From NCBI RefSeq assembly GCF_030813515.1, contig NZ_JAUSUK010000001.1, positions 930,001-994,000 of the forward strand: a DNA stretch of 64,000 nucleotides, in the 5' to 3' direction. Within the stretch, counting starts at the first letter, position 1. Each line of letters starts with the position of its first letter. A program made the position numbers and the translations under genes. The notes beneath the pieces are model-generated. The model was not told where the DNA came from and made no database searches. It worked only from the letters and a program-made list of their open reading frames with translations. The DNA comes from Rhodopseudomonas julia (lineage in GTDB: Bacteria; Pseudomonadota; Alphaproteobacteria; Rhizobiales; Afifellaceae). Of the stretch, positions 8,535 to 16,209 are shown one piece after another.

Positions 8535-10361
8535 TCAGAACGGCAAAAGCCAGGGAACGAGCGTCACCGTGGCGACGAGCGAGATGGCCGCAAAGGGCAC
8601 GCCGACACGCACGAAATCCATGAAGGTGTAGTCACCCGGACCGATGACGAGCGTGTTCACCGGCGAAGAGACCGGCGTCATGAAGGCGGACGAGGCCGCA
8701 AGCGCCACCGTCATCGCAAAGGGATAGGGCGAGGCATGAAGCTCGGCGGCGACGGCCACGGCGACCGGCGCCATCAGAACCGCCGTCGCGGTGTTGGAAA
8801 TGAACAGCGAAAACGCCGCCGTCACGATGAAGATGCCGACGAGAACGGCGCGCGGCCCCGCCTCGCCGACGACCGACAAAAGCGCATCGGCAGCGAGATC
8901 GACGCCCCCCGTCTTCTGCAAGGCGAGCGAAAAAGGCAGCATGCCGACGATGAGGACGAGGCTCTGCCAATGGATCGAGCGGTAGGCGCTCGTCATATCG
9001 ACACAGCCGAAAAGCCCCATGACGAGGCAGGCGATCAACGCCGCCTGCACGTTCGGCACCACGCCTGACACCATCAGCCCGACGAGAAGCGCAAGGGCTG
9101 CGAGCGCATAGGGCGCGCGCCCCGGCGCCGGCAGCGCGTCATCGAGTTCGGCCGGCAGATTGAGGACGATTGTGTCGCTTGCCTCCGCCTGCAACGCTCG
9201 GATCGCCCGCCACGGCCCGAAGACGAGAAGCGTGTCGCCGAGCTTCAGGGGCTCGTCGAGGATCGAGGTCGTCACCGCCTTGCGCCCACGCTTCAGGCCG
9301 ACGACGGCAAGGTCGGTCTCGGAGCGGAAGCGCGCCTCCACGACGGTGCGACCGATCAGGCTCGATTCCACCGGCACCATCATTTCCGCCATGCCGATTT
9401 CCTGCGAGCGATCGGTGAAATAGGCGCCGGAGAGGGGCAGCCGGGCGAGACCGAAACGCTGGCAGATATCGGCGATGTCGATCGTCGGCACAAAGACATC
9501 GAGAAAGAGAATGTCGCCTTCGTGCAGCTGCGTCTGCGCCAGCGGGCGGATGAGATGGCGGGCAAAGCCGCGACCGCGCTCGATCGCGATGACGTTGACG
9601 CCCGAGGTGGAGCGCAGGTTGAGATCCTTCAGGCGGTGGCCGATGAGCGACGAGCCCGGCTCGATGCGCAACCGCCCCTCGCGCTCGGCAAGCCCGTATT
9701 CCTCGACCCAGTCGGAGAGATGCGGGCGCACGGCCCCACCCGCCTTCTTCGCCTTGCCGGGCAGGAGACGGCGGGCAAAAAGCATGTAGACGATCGCGAG
9801 AACGAGAAGCGGCACGCCGAAGGGCGTGATGGCGAAGAAGCCGAAGCCTTCGTAGCCCTGCCGCAACAGCTCCGAATGGACGATGAGGTTCGGCGGCGTC
9901 GCCACGAGGGTCATCATGCCGCTGATGAGACCGGCGACGCTCAAGGGCATCATCAGACGTCCGGGCGCGAGGTCGGCAGAACGGGCGACGCGCAAGACGA
10001 CCGGGATGAAGAGCGCCACGACGCCGGTCGAGCTCATCACCGAACCGACCAGCGCCACCGTCACCATCAACAAGACGATGAGGCGGGCCTCATTGCCGCC
10101 GGCGCGTGCCACGATGCGCTCGCCGAGCCTTTGGGCGATGCCGGTGCGCACCAGGCCCTCGCCGATGATGAAGAGCGCCGCGATCAACACGACATTGGGA
10201 TCGGACAGGCCCGACAGCGCCTCAGAAACGGTGAGCACGCCCGTGAAGGGAAGCGCCACCATCATGATCACGGCCACCGCATCCATGCGCGGGCGGTTGG
10301 CGACGAACATCACGATCGCGGCGCCGAGAAGCGCCAGAACGAGGGCAAGGTCGGTCGTCAT
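8535..10361 (-). CDS. SLC13-family permease with two RCK/TrkA-C domains
   Basis: A 608-residue inner-membrane transporter. The N-terminal half carries membrane helices including LSDPNVVLIAALFIIGEGL and STGVVALFIPVVLRVAR. Two soluble TrkA-C-type domains follow (about residues 205-285 and 300-380, each with a SSLIG motif), and a second helix bundle ends with FMTPVSSPVNTLVIGPG. This domain order is typical of SLC13/DASS-like bacterial permeases of sulfate or dicarboxylates; the substrate cannot be set from sequence. I place the start at MTTDLALV (10361), where the first helix begins; an upstream in-frame ATG at 10415 adds an unlikely hydrophilic leader. Confidence 0.9.
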   Translation of the reverse strand: MTTDLALVLALLGAAIVMFVANRPRMDAVAVIMMVALPFTGVLTVSEALSGLSDPNVVLIAALFIIGEGLVRTGIAQRLGERIVARAGGNEARLIVLLMVTVALVGSVMSSTGVVALFIPVVLRVARSADLAPGRLMMPLSVAGLISGMMTLVATPPNLIVHSELLRQGYEGFGFFAITPFGVPLLVLAIVYMLFARRLLPGKAKKAGGAVRPHLSDWVEEYGLAEREGRLRIEPGSSLIGHRLKDLNLRSTSGVNVIAIERGRGFARHLIRPLAQTQLHEGDILFLDVFVPTIDIADICQRFGLARLPLSGAYFTDRSQEIGMAEMMVPVESSLIGRTVVEARFRSETDLAVVGLKRGRKAVTTSILDEPLKLGDTLLVFGPWRAIRALQAEASDTIVLNLPAELDDALPAPGRAPYALAALALLVGLMVSGVVPNVQAALIACLVMGLFGCVDMTSAYRSIHWQSLVLIVGMLPFSLALQKTGGVDLAADALLSVVGEAGPRAVLVGIFIVTAAFSLFISNTATAVLMAPVAVAVAAELHASPYPFAMTVALAASSAFMTPVSSPVNTLVIGPGDYTFMDFVRVGVPFAAISLVATVTLVPWLLPF

Positions 10362-10484
10362 AATCGGGTCAGAGGGGCTGATACGGCAAAAGGACGGGGT
10401 GCATTCCCCCGCCATAGCGGATTCTCAGCCGTCCGTCGCCCGCCCCAGGCGACGCGGGCGTCAGGAGACACGGGTGTCAGGCGT

Positions 10485-11204
10485 TCAGCGTCGTGTCCGC
10501 CGCCGCGGCGCCGGTTGCGCCGCCTGATCGCCGGAACTGCGCGTCGCAAGCCAGATGACATGGCGGGCGCCGGCGCCGTTGGAGCGGGCCCGCACCTTCT
10601 GTTCGGCAACGGCAAAACCCGACTGGCGCAGCCTGTCGGCAAAGGCGCGATCGGGGGCGGCCGACCAGATCGCGAGCACGCCTCCGGCCGTCAGCGCCCG
10701 GCGTGCCGCCCCGAGCCCGCGCCAGGCATAGAGCGTCTCGTTGTCTTCCGCGACGAGACCGTCCGGCCCATTGTCGACATCGAGCAGGATCGCATCATAG
10801 GTGCCGTTCGCATCGGCGATCAGCCGAGCGACATCCTCCTCCACGATGGTGACGCGCGGATCGGAAAGGCTCGTGCCGTAAAGCTCCGCCAGCGGCCCGC
10901 CGGCCCAGGCGACCACGGCCGGCACGAGTTCTGCAACGGTGACGCGCGCCTCCGGCGGAAGATCGGCAAGTGCTGCACGCAGGGTAAACCCCATGCCGAG
11001 ACCGCCGATCAGAATATGCGGGCGCTTGCGGTTGGAAATGCGCGCACAGGCGAGATGCGCCAGCGCCTCTTCGGAGCCGCTCTGGCGAGAGTTCATCAGT
11101 TCGGCGCGGCCGACCATGATGGCGAAGTCGCCGCCGCGCTGCATGAGACGCATTTCGCCGCCTGCCGGCAACGGCGCCGTATCGAGCTTGAGCCAGGGGA
11201 GCAA
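10485..11204 (-). CDS. Spermidine synthase-like SAM-binding protein
   Basis: A protein of about 239 residues with a Rossmann methyltransferase fold of the spermidine synthase group: SAM-binding ILIGGLGMGFTLRAAL, an acidic second strand ending VTVAELVPAVVAW, and LLDVDNGPDGLV. The polyamine-binding residues of true aminopropyltransferases are not evident, so a methyltransferase or an orphan relative is equally possible. The start is chosen at a TTG at 11204, preceded by an AGAGG ribosome site and immediately before the conserved PWLKLD; an ATG at 11276 would begin inside the terminator hairpin upstream. The C-terminus is basic. Confidence 0.8.
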   Translation of the reverse strand: MLPWLKLDTAPLPAGGEMRLMQRGGDFAIMVGRAELMNSRQSGSEEALAHLACARISNRKRPHILIGGLGMGFTLRAALADLPPEARVTVAELVPAVVAWAGGPLAELYGTSLSDPRVTIVEEDVARLIADANGTYDAILLDVDNGPDGLVAEDNETLYAWRGLGAARRALTAGGVLAIWSAAPDRAFADRLRQSGFAVAEQKVRARSNGAGARHVIWLATRSSGDQAAQPAPRRRTRR

Positions 11205-11263
11205 GGGAGACCTCTGGGATGGGGGGAAGCTCGCCCTTGCACCATTTGGCGGCAAGAGGAAAG

Positions 11264-11300
11264 GCGGGGCAGCCATGCCGCTGCGGCATGGCTGCCCCGC
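11264..11300 (-). terminator. Perfect 17-bp hairpin after the padR gene
   Basis: gcggggcagccatgccg and its exact reverse complement are separated by a 3-base loop, starting 5 bp after the PadR stop codon. On the minus strand it is followed by CCTTTCCTCTT, only moderately T-rich. A terminator or mRNA-stabilising structure is likely. Confidence 0.7.
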
Positions 11301-11304
11301 AGGA

Positions 11305-12288
11305 TCAGCTTTGCTCGACGGCGCGTGCCGCTTCGTCGAGAATTGCGGCGATCGCCTGGGCTTCCTCCTTCGACAGCGCACCCCGCTCGCGGCGGAGCGA
11401 CAGCGCCATTTTGAGGTTCTCGAAAGCCCGCAGCACCTCCGGCGCGGAGCGCGAGGGTTGTGCCGCGGCCACTTTTTCCATGCGCGCGAAGATCGCGTTC
11501 ACCAGCGTCTCATGCGCCTCGAGATAGGTGCGCCCTTCGTCGGTGATCGCATAGAGCTTGCGGCCGTCGCGCTCCTCGATCGAGGCATGCCCCATCTCCT
11601 CCAGCATGTTGAGGTTCGGATAGATGACGCCCGGGCTCGGCACATAGGCGCCGGCGAGCTTTTCCTCGATCGCCTTGATGAGGTCGTAGCCGTGGCGCGG
11701 CTCGTCGCGGATCAGCGTCAGGATGACGAGGCGCAGATCGCCCTGGTCGAAGATGCGTCCGCCGCGCCCGCGTCTGCCGCCATGGCTTCCATGCCCGCCG
11801 CCGAAGCCGCCATCCGGACCACCCCGGGGGTCGCCGCCAAAGCCGCCTCCAAAGCCGCCACGGAGACCACCCCGCGGGCCGCCACCAAAACCGCCGCGGG
11901 GACCGCCCCGGGGCGCTCCATGAAGCGCATCACGAGGCCCGCCATGGGGACCGTCATGGCCATGCCCATGCCCATGGCCGCCGCGTCCAAACTCGTGCCC
12001 GAAGGGATGACCATGGCGACCATGCCGCCCGCCTTCAGCCTCCCAATCGCCGAAGTCTTGGCGATCGTCCGGCCTGCGGGCATCGCCGCGGCCAGCTCCT
12101 CTCGCCCTGCGCTCAGGCCCGAAACCGTCGCAGCCTTTGGCCTCGTCGTCGCACATGTCCCGTTCGAAAGTCTCGTCCTCAAAATACGCGCGGCCCGGAT
12201 CGCCGCATGCATCGTGCCGGTGACGGCGACCGCCGCCGAAACGATGATGTCCGCGCTCCGCGCCCGGATGGTTGTGATGATGACGCAT
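11305..12288 (-). CDS. YqjI-like PadR regulator with a giant His/Gly/Arg-rich N-terminal extension
   Basis: A 327-residue regulator. Residues 178-327 form a PadR winged-helix domain (DLRLVILTLI, HGYDLIKAIEE, PSPGVIYPNLNMLEEMG) and a C-terminal helix bundle, closest in pattern to Escherichia coli YqjI, a Ni-responsive repressor. Residues 1-177 are of very low complexity: the start is MRHHHNHPG, the middle contains HGRHGHPFGHEF and HGHGHGHDGPHGG, and the end is made of GGPRGG and GGFGG repeats. YqjI also has a His/Cys-rich N-terminal tail, but of only about 50 residues. I infer metal sensing, probably Ni2+ or another divalent ion. The start at 12288 has a GGAGAA site 7 bp upstream. The gene diverges from the autotransporter gene. 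Confidence 0.9.
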   Translation of the reverse strand: MRHHHNHPGAERGHHRFGGGRRHRHDACGDPGRAYFEDETFERDMCDDEAKGCDGFGPERRARGAGRGDARRPDDRQDFGDWEAEGGRHGRHGHPFGHEFGRGGHGHGHGHDGPHGGPRDALHGAPRGGPRGGFGGGPRGGLRGGFGGGFGGDPRGGPDGGFGGGHGSHGGRRGRGGRIFDQGDLRLVILTLIRDEPRHGYDLIKAIEEKLAGAYVPSPGVIYPNLNMLEEMGHASIEERDGRKLYAITDEGRTYLEAHETLVNAIFARMEKVAAAQPSRSAPEVLRAFENLKMALSLRRERGALSKEEAQAIAAILDEAARAVEQS

Positions 12289-12322
12289 GTCATTCTCCGA
12301 TGCATTTCGATATGTCGTCGAC

Positions 12323-12336
12323 TTAGATATATCTAA
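12323..12336. promoter_or_regulatory. Palindrome TTAGATATATCTAA, candidate PadR operator
   Basis: A perfect 14-bp palindrome of pure A/T-rich character in high-GC surroundings. It lies 34 bp upstream of the padR start and 85 bp upstream of the autotransporter start. Position and symmetry fit a dimeric winged-helix repressor controlling both genes; binding is inferred. Confidence 0.65.
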
Positions 12337-12421
12337 ATGCATCGGACGCAAGAGGGCGTCGCACAAAATTCTCTCCGGCCGAGAGCGGATTGGTAACCAA
12401 TGCGTGGCACAAGAGCGGCAA

Positions 12422-15400
12422 ATGCGTATCAGTTTGTTGCGTTCTGCATTTTCGGGCGTGGGAGTCGGCCTTCTGGCCGCAGGTTTTGGATTCCCCTCGC
12501 CGGGCCTTGCCGGCGACACCGCCTGGCAGGCGACAGCAAGCGACACCTGGCTCGATCCCCGAAACTGGACCTCCGGCACGCCCTCCCGCGACGATGCGGC
12601 CGTCATCGATGCCGCGCCCGCCGTGCGTCTCGAAGGTGAGGATGCAGAGGCTGGGTCGCTCGCCGTCGGCGCTTCGGCCAGCGGCACGATCCGGATTCTG
12701 AGCCGTCTTGCGACGCAAACCGCCACCATCGGCGCAGCAAGCGGAGCGGAGGGCCATGCCACCGTCATCGGCGACCGCGCCAGCTGGCAGAATGCCGGGA
12801 CCCTTGTCGTCGGCGACGAGGGCCAGGGCACACTCAGCGTCGAAGGCGGCGCCTCTCTCGTCACCTCCTCGCTCTCGCTCGGCGAAGCGTCTGGCGGCGG
12901 CGGAAAACTCATCATCACCGGCCAGTCTCTCGCCACGGTCGCCACAGCCCTCATCGTCGGCAAAGCCGGCATCGGCGAGCTTGAGCTTTCTTCCGGCCGG
13001 CTCACAGCCGACAGCGCCCTTCTCGGCGATTTCGCCGGCTCTGAAGGCGTCGCGATCGTCTCCGGCAATCGCGCCACCTGGACCGTCGCGCACAGCCTCA
13101 CCGTCGGTGGCGCCGGGTCCGGTCGCCTCGACATCGTCGCAGGCGGCGAGGTCGCAAGCGCTTCAGGCACGATCGGCGACCAGGCCGGCGGAACTGGCCA
13201 CGTCAGACTCGACGGGCGCGGCTCGTCCTGGACCGTCATCGATGGCATTGCCGTCGGCACACGCGGCTCGGGGCTTCTCTCCGTCTCGGGCTCCGCATCG
13301 GTCGCCTCGGGCTCAGGTATGGTTGGGGCGGAGGCCGGCGCTGACGGCAAAGTCGTGATCAACGGATCGGACAGCCGCTGGACGACGGGCGCTCTCACTG
13401 TCGGCGGCAAAGGCGCGGGCGACATCGAGGTCGCGGCCGGCGGAACGCTCACGAGCGGCGACAGCACGCTCGGCGCCGAAGCCGGCTCAGACGGCTACGT
13501 CACGGTTTCCGGCGAAGGCTCGTCTTGGACGACGAAGGCGCTTGCGATCGGCGGCAACGCTGACGCGCGATCGGCAGGCGGCGCGGGATCGACAGGCGGC
13601 AGGGGCACCCTCGACGTCACCGCCGGCGGTTCGGTCACAAGCGACAGCGCCGCACTCGGCGCGGCGCAGGGCGCAACCGGGACCGCCAGCCTCGAAGGCT
13701 CCGGCTCGTCCTGGACGGTGATCGACGGAATTTCCATCGGCACGCGCGGCTCCGGCCTTCTCGCCATCGACAGCGGCGCAAGCGTCACTGCGGCCGAAAC
13801 GATCGTCGGGGCAGAAACGGGCAGCGAGGGCGCCGTCCGTATCACGGGCGCGGGCTCCTCGCTCGAGGCCGGCCAGGACCTCGTCATCGGTGACGGCGGC
13901 AGCGGCGACGCCAAAATCGCGGCGGGCGGCGAAGCCAGCGCCATCCGCATCGTCATCGGCAGAAAGGCCGGCTCGTCCGGCACGACGACGATCGAGGGCA
14001 ACGGCTCAGACCTCGTAAGTTCAAGCGACATCACCATCGGCGAGGCGGGATCCGGCAACCTCGCCGTATCGCGCGGCGGACACGCCGCAGGCCAGGAGAT
14101 CGTGCTCGGTAGGGCCGCCGGCGCATCCGGGGCCGCCAGCGTCACCGGCAACGGCTCCCACCTCGCCTCTTCCGACACGATCACCGTTGGAGATGACGGC
14201 ACCGGCACACTGCACGTCTCCGGCGGCGGCCGGGTCACGGCCGCAAATGTCGTCGTCGCCCGCCAGAAAGGCTCCACCGGCACGGTGATTGTCGGCGCCG
14301 AAGACACCCCGGTCTCCGCCGGCCGTCTCGGAGCCAAAACGATCGCTTTCGGGGAGGGCACCGGCACGCTCCTCCTCAACCATTCCGATCCAGATTACAG
14401 GCTCGACACGGCTCTTACCGGCAATGGCGCGGTCAAAGTCCTCTCCGGCACGACGATCCTGACCGGGGATTCCTCCGATTTCACCGGCACGACAGAGATC
14501 CGCAACGCGCGCCTGCTCGTGGGCGCCGAGAGCGGCAGCGATGCGGCCCTCGCCGGCGCGCTTCAGGTCGGCGACAACGGTCTTCTCGGCGGCACCGGCA
14601 GCGTCGGCACGACCCGTATCGGCGCGGGCGGCACGCTCTCGCCAGGTGCTTTCGGGATCGGCACCTTGTCGGTCGACGGCGATCTCACCCTCTCCTCCGG
14701 CTCGACCTATTCGGCCGAACTCGGCACTGACGGATCGAGCGACCGCGTCGATGTCACCGGCAAGGCCGTGATCGAGGGCGGCAGCCTCGCTTTGACCGGC
14801 ACGCGCGGGCCCGGACATTACACGCTCCTGACGGCGAGCGAGGGCGTCACCGGCCGCTTCGACACTCTCCTTGCGACGAGCCGGCTCTTTCTCGATCTCG
14901 CTCTCGATTACGAAAGCGGTGCCCTGTCGCTTGCCGTCACGCGCAATGGGCTCGCCTTTCAGGATGCCGCCATCAGCGCCGATCAGCGAGCCGTCGCCGC
15001 GGCGGCCGAAAGCCTCGGCGCCGGCAATGCGCTCTACGACGCCCTCCTGCTTTCGCCGGATACCGTGGTTGCGGCCGGCGCCTACACCGCTCTGTCCGGA
15101 CAGGTGCATGGCGAGGCGCGCCGCGCCGTCGTGCAGCAGGGCCGTTTCCTGCGCGATGCCGTCGGAGAGCGCCTGCGGACGACGTTGCGTGATGATCCAC
15201 CCTCGCGGTTTTCACCGCTTGCCTATACGGGCGACGATCTTCTGGAGCCCCCGGCCATCGAGGCGCTCTCCTATGCCGCCGGCCAAAAGACCGGCCATGA
15301 GCCGGACGCGACCCAGCGCAACATTTGGGCCAGGGCCTTTGGCAGCTGGGGGGCTTTTTCCGCAGAGACCGGAAGGCCGGGTTATTCGATCAAGGAAGGC

Positions 15401-16138
15401 GGGTTCGTCGCCGGCCTCGACAATATGGTCGGCTCGGCCTGGCGCCTCGGCACCGCCGTCGTCCTCGGGCGCGCCTCCCTCGACGGACGCGATGGCGCGG
15501 ACGCCGTCGTCGACAGCTATGGCGCGGCCCTTTACGGCGGCCGCCACATCGGCGCTTTCGGCCTGACGGGCGGAGCCGCCTATAGCTTCAACCATATCGA
15601 GACGAAGCGCGACGTCGTCATCGGCGAATTCGCCGAACGCGAGCGCGCCGATTACTGGAACCGGACAGGCCAGGTCTTCGGCGAGCTGAGCTACGAAACC
15701 TCGCTCGCCGCCCTTGCCATCGAGCCTTTTGCCGGCCTCGCCTTCATGCATGTCGAGGGCGCGGATATCTCGGAGACGGGGCAGATAGCAGGGCTTGCCG
15801 GAGATTTCGAAAGCCAGAACCTCCTCTTCTCCACGCTCGGCCTGCGCGCATCGAGCCTCTTCACGCTTCCCGGCGGTCGGCTCGCCCTTGTTGCCGGACA
15901 TGTCGGCTGGCGCCATGCGGAGGGCGACCTTTCCCCCGCCTCGACGCTCCGCTTCGCGGCGGGCGGTCCGAGCTTTTCCACGCAAGCCTCGCCGGTTGCC
16001 GCCGACGCGGCGCTTCTCGGCGCGTCCCTCTCCGTCGCGATCGCCGAAATGACGATGCTGTCGTTTTCCTATGACGGCGAGTTCGCCGGCAAAGGCCACA
16101 GCCACGATTTCAACGGCAGCTTTTCGATGCGGTTTTAA
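12422..16138 (+). CDS. Large autotransporter adhesin (type Va secretion)
   Basis: A 1238-residue autotransporter. A signal peptide (MRISLLRSAF... to about GLAG, residue 31) is followed by a passenger built of about ten imperfect units of 45-55 residues, each of the form GxGSSWT - VGxxGxGxLxV - GGxV - GxxAGxxG, typical of a beta-helix (about residues 95-625). A linker with SPGAFGIGTLSVDGDL leads to an alpha-helical segment and the C-terminal translocator barrel from about residue 966, ending FNGSFSMRF with the terminal Phe of outer-membrane barrels. It should display the passenger on the cell surface, most likely for adhesion. The start at 12422 gives a proper signal peptide; an earlier in-frame ATG at 12287 would run across the operator region. 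Two units share almost identical protein but differ at silent sites. Confidence 0.93.
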   Translation: MRISLLRSAFSGVGVGLLAAGFGFPSPGLAGDTAWQATASDTWLDPRNWTSGTPSRDDAAVIDAAPAVRLEGEDAEAGSLAVGASASGTIRILSRLATQTATIGAASGAEGHATVIGDRASWQNAGTLVVGDEGQGTLSVEGGASLVTSSLSLGEASGGGGKLIITGQSLATVATALIVGKAGIGELELSSGRLTADSALLGDFAGSEGVAIVSGNRATWTVAHSLTVGGAGSGRLDIVAGGEVASASGTIGDQAGGTGHVRLDGRGSSWTVIDGIAVGTRGSGLLSVSGSASVASGSGMVGAEAGADGKVVINGSDSRWTTGALTVGGKGAGDIEVAAGGTLTSGDSTLGAEAGSDGYVTVSGEGSSWTTKALAIGGNADARSAGGAGSTGGRGTLDVTAGGSVTSDSAALGAAQGATGTASLEGSGSSWTVIDGISIGTRGSGLLAIDSGASVTAAETIVGAETGSEGAVRITGAGSSLEAGQDLVIGDGGSGDAKIAAGGEASAIRIVIGRKAGSSGTTTIEGNGSDLVSSSDITIGEAGSGNLAVSRGGHAAGQEIVLGRAAGASGAASVTGNGSHLASSDTITVGDDGTGTLHVSGGGRVTAANVVVARQKGSTGTVIVGAEDTPVSAGRLGAKTIAFGEGTGTLLLNHSDPDYRLDTALTGNGAVKVLSGTTILTGDSSDFTGTTEIRNARLLVGAESGSDAALAGALQVGDNGLLGGTGSVGTTRIGAGGTLSPGAFGIGTLSVDGDLTLSSGSTYSAELGTDGSSDRVDVTGKAVIEGGSLALTGTRGPGHYTLLTASEGVTGRFDTLLATSRLFLDLALDYESGALSLAVTRNGLAFQDAAISADQRAVAAAAESLGAGNALYDALLLSPDTVVAAGAYTALSGQVHGEARRAVVQQGRFLRDAVGERLRTTLRDDPPSRFSPLAYTGDDLLEPPAIEALSYAAGQKTGHEPDATQRNIWARAFGSWGAFSAETGRPGYSIKEGGFVAGLDNMVGSAWRLGTAVVLGRASLDGRDGADAVVDSYGAALYGGRHIGAFGLTGGAAYSFNHIETKRDVVIGEFAERERADYWNRTGQVFGELSYETSLAALAIEPFAGLAFMHVEGADISETGQIAGLAGDFESQNLLFSTLGLRASSLFTLPGGRLALVAGHVGWRHAEGDLSPASTLRFAAGGPSFSTQASPVAADAALLGASLSVAIAEMTMLSFSYDGEFAGKGHSHDFNGSFSMRF

Positions 16139-16209
16139 AGAGGCACACTTCTGACGGGCGGTTCTGATGCGACAACCCGACCAGGACGCCCGAGGCATCT
16201 GTGCAGCCC

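Noticed and set aside
12289-13467. Open frame on the minus strand continuing upstream of the padR start through the autotransporter gene
   Set aside because: It is the antisense of the autotransporter passenger, which has clear protein repeats and a signal peptide; the ATG at 12288 has a ribosome site.
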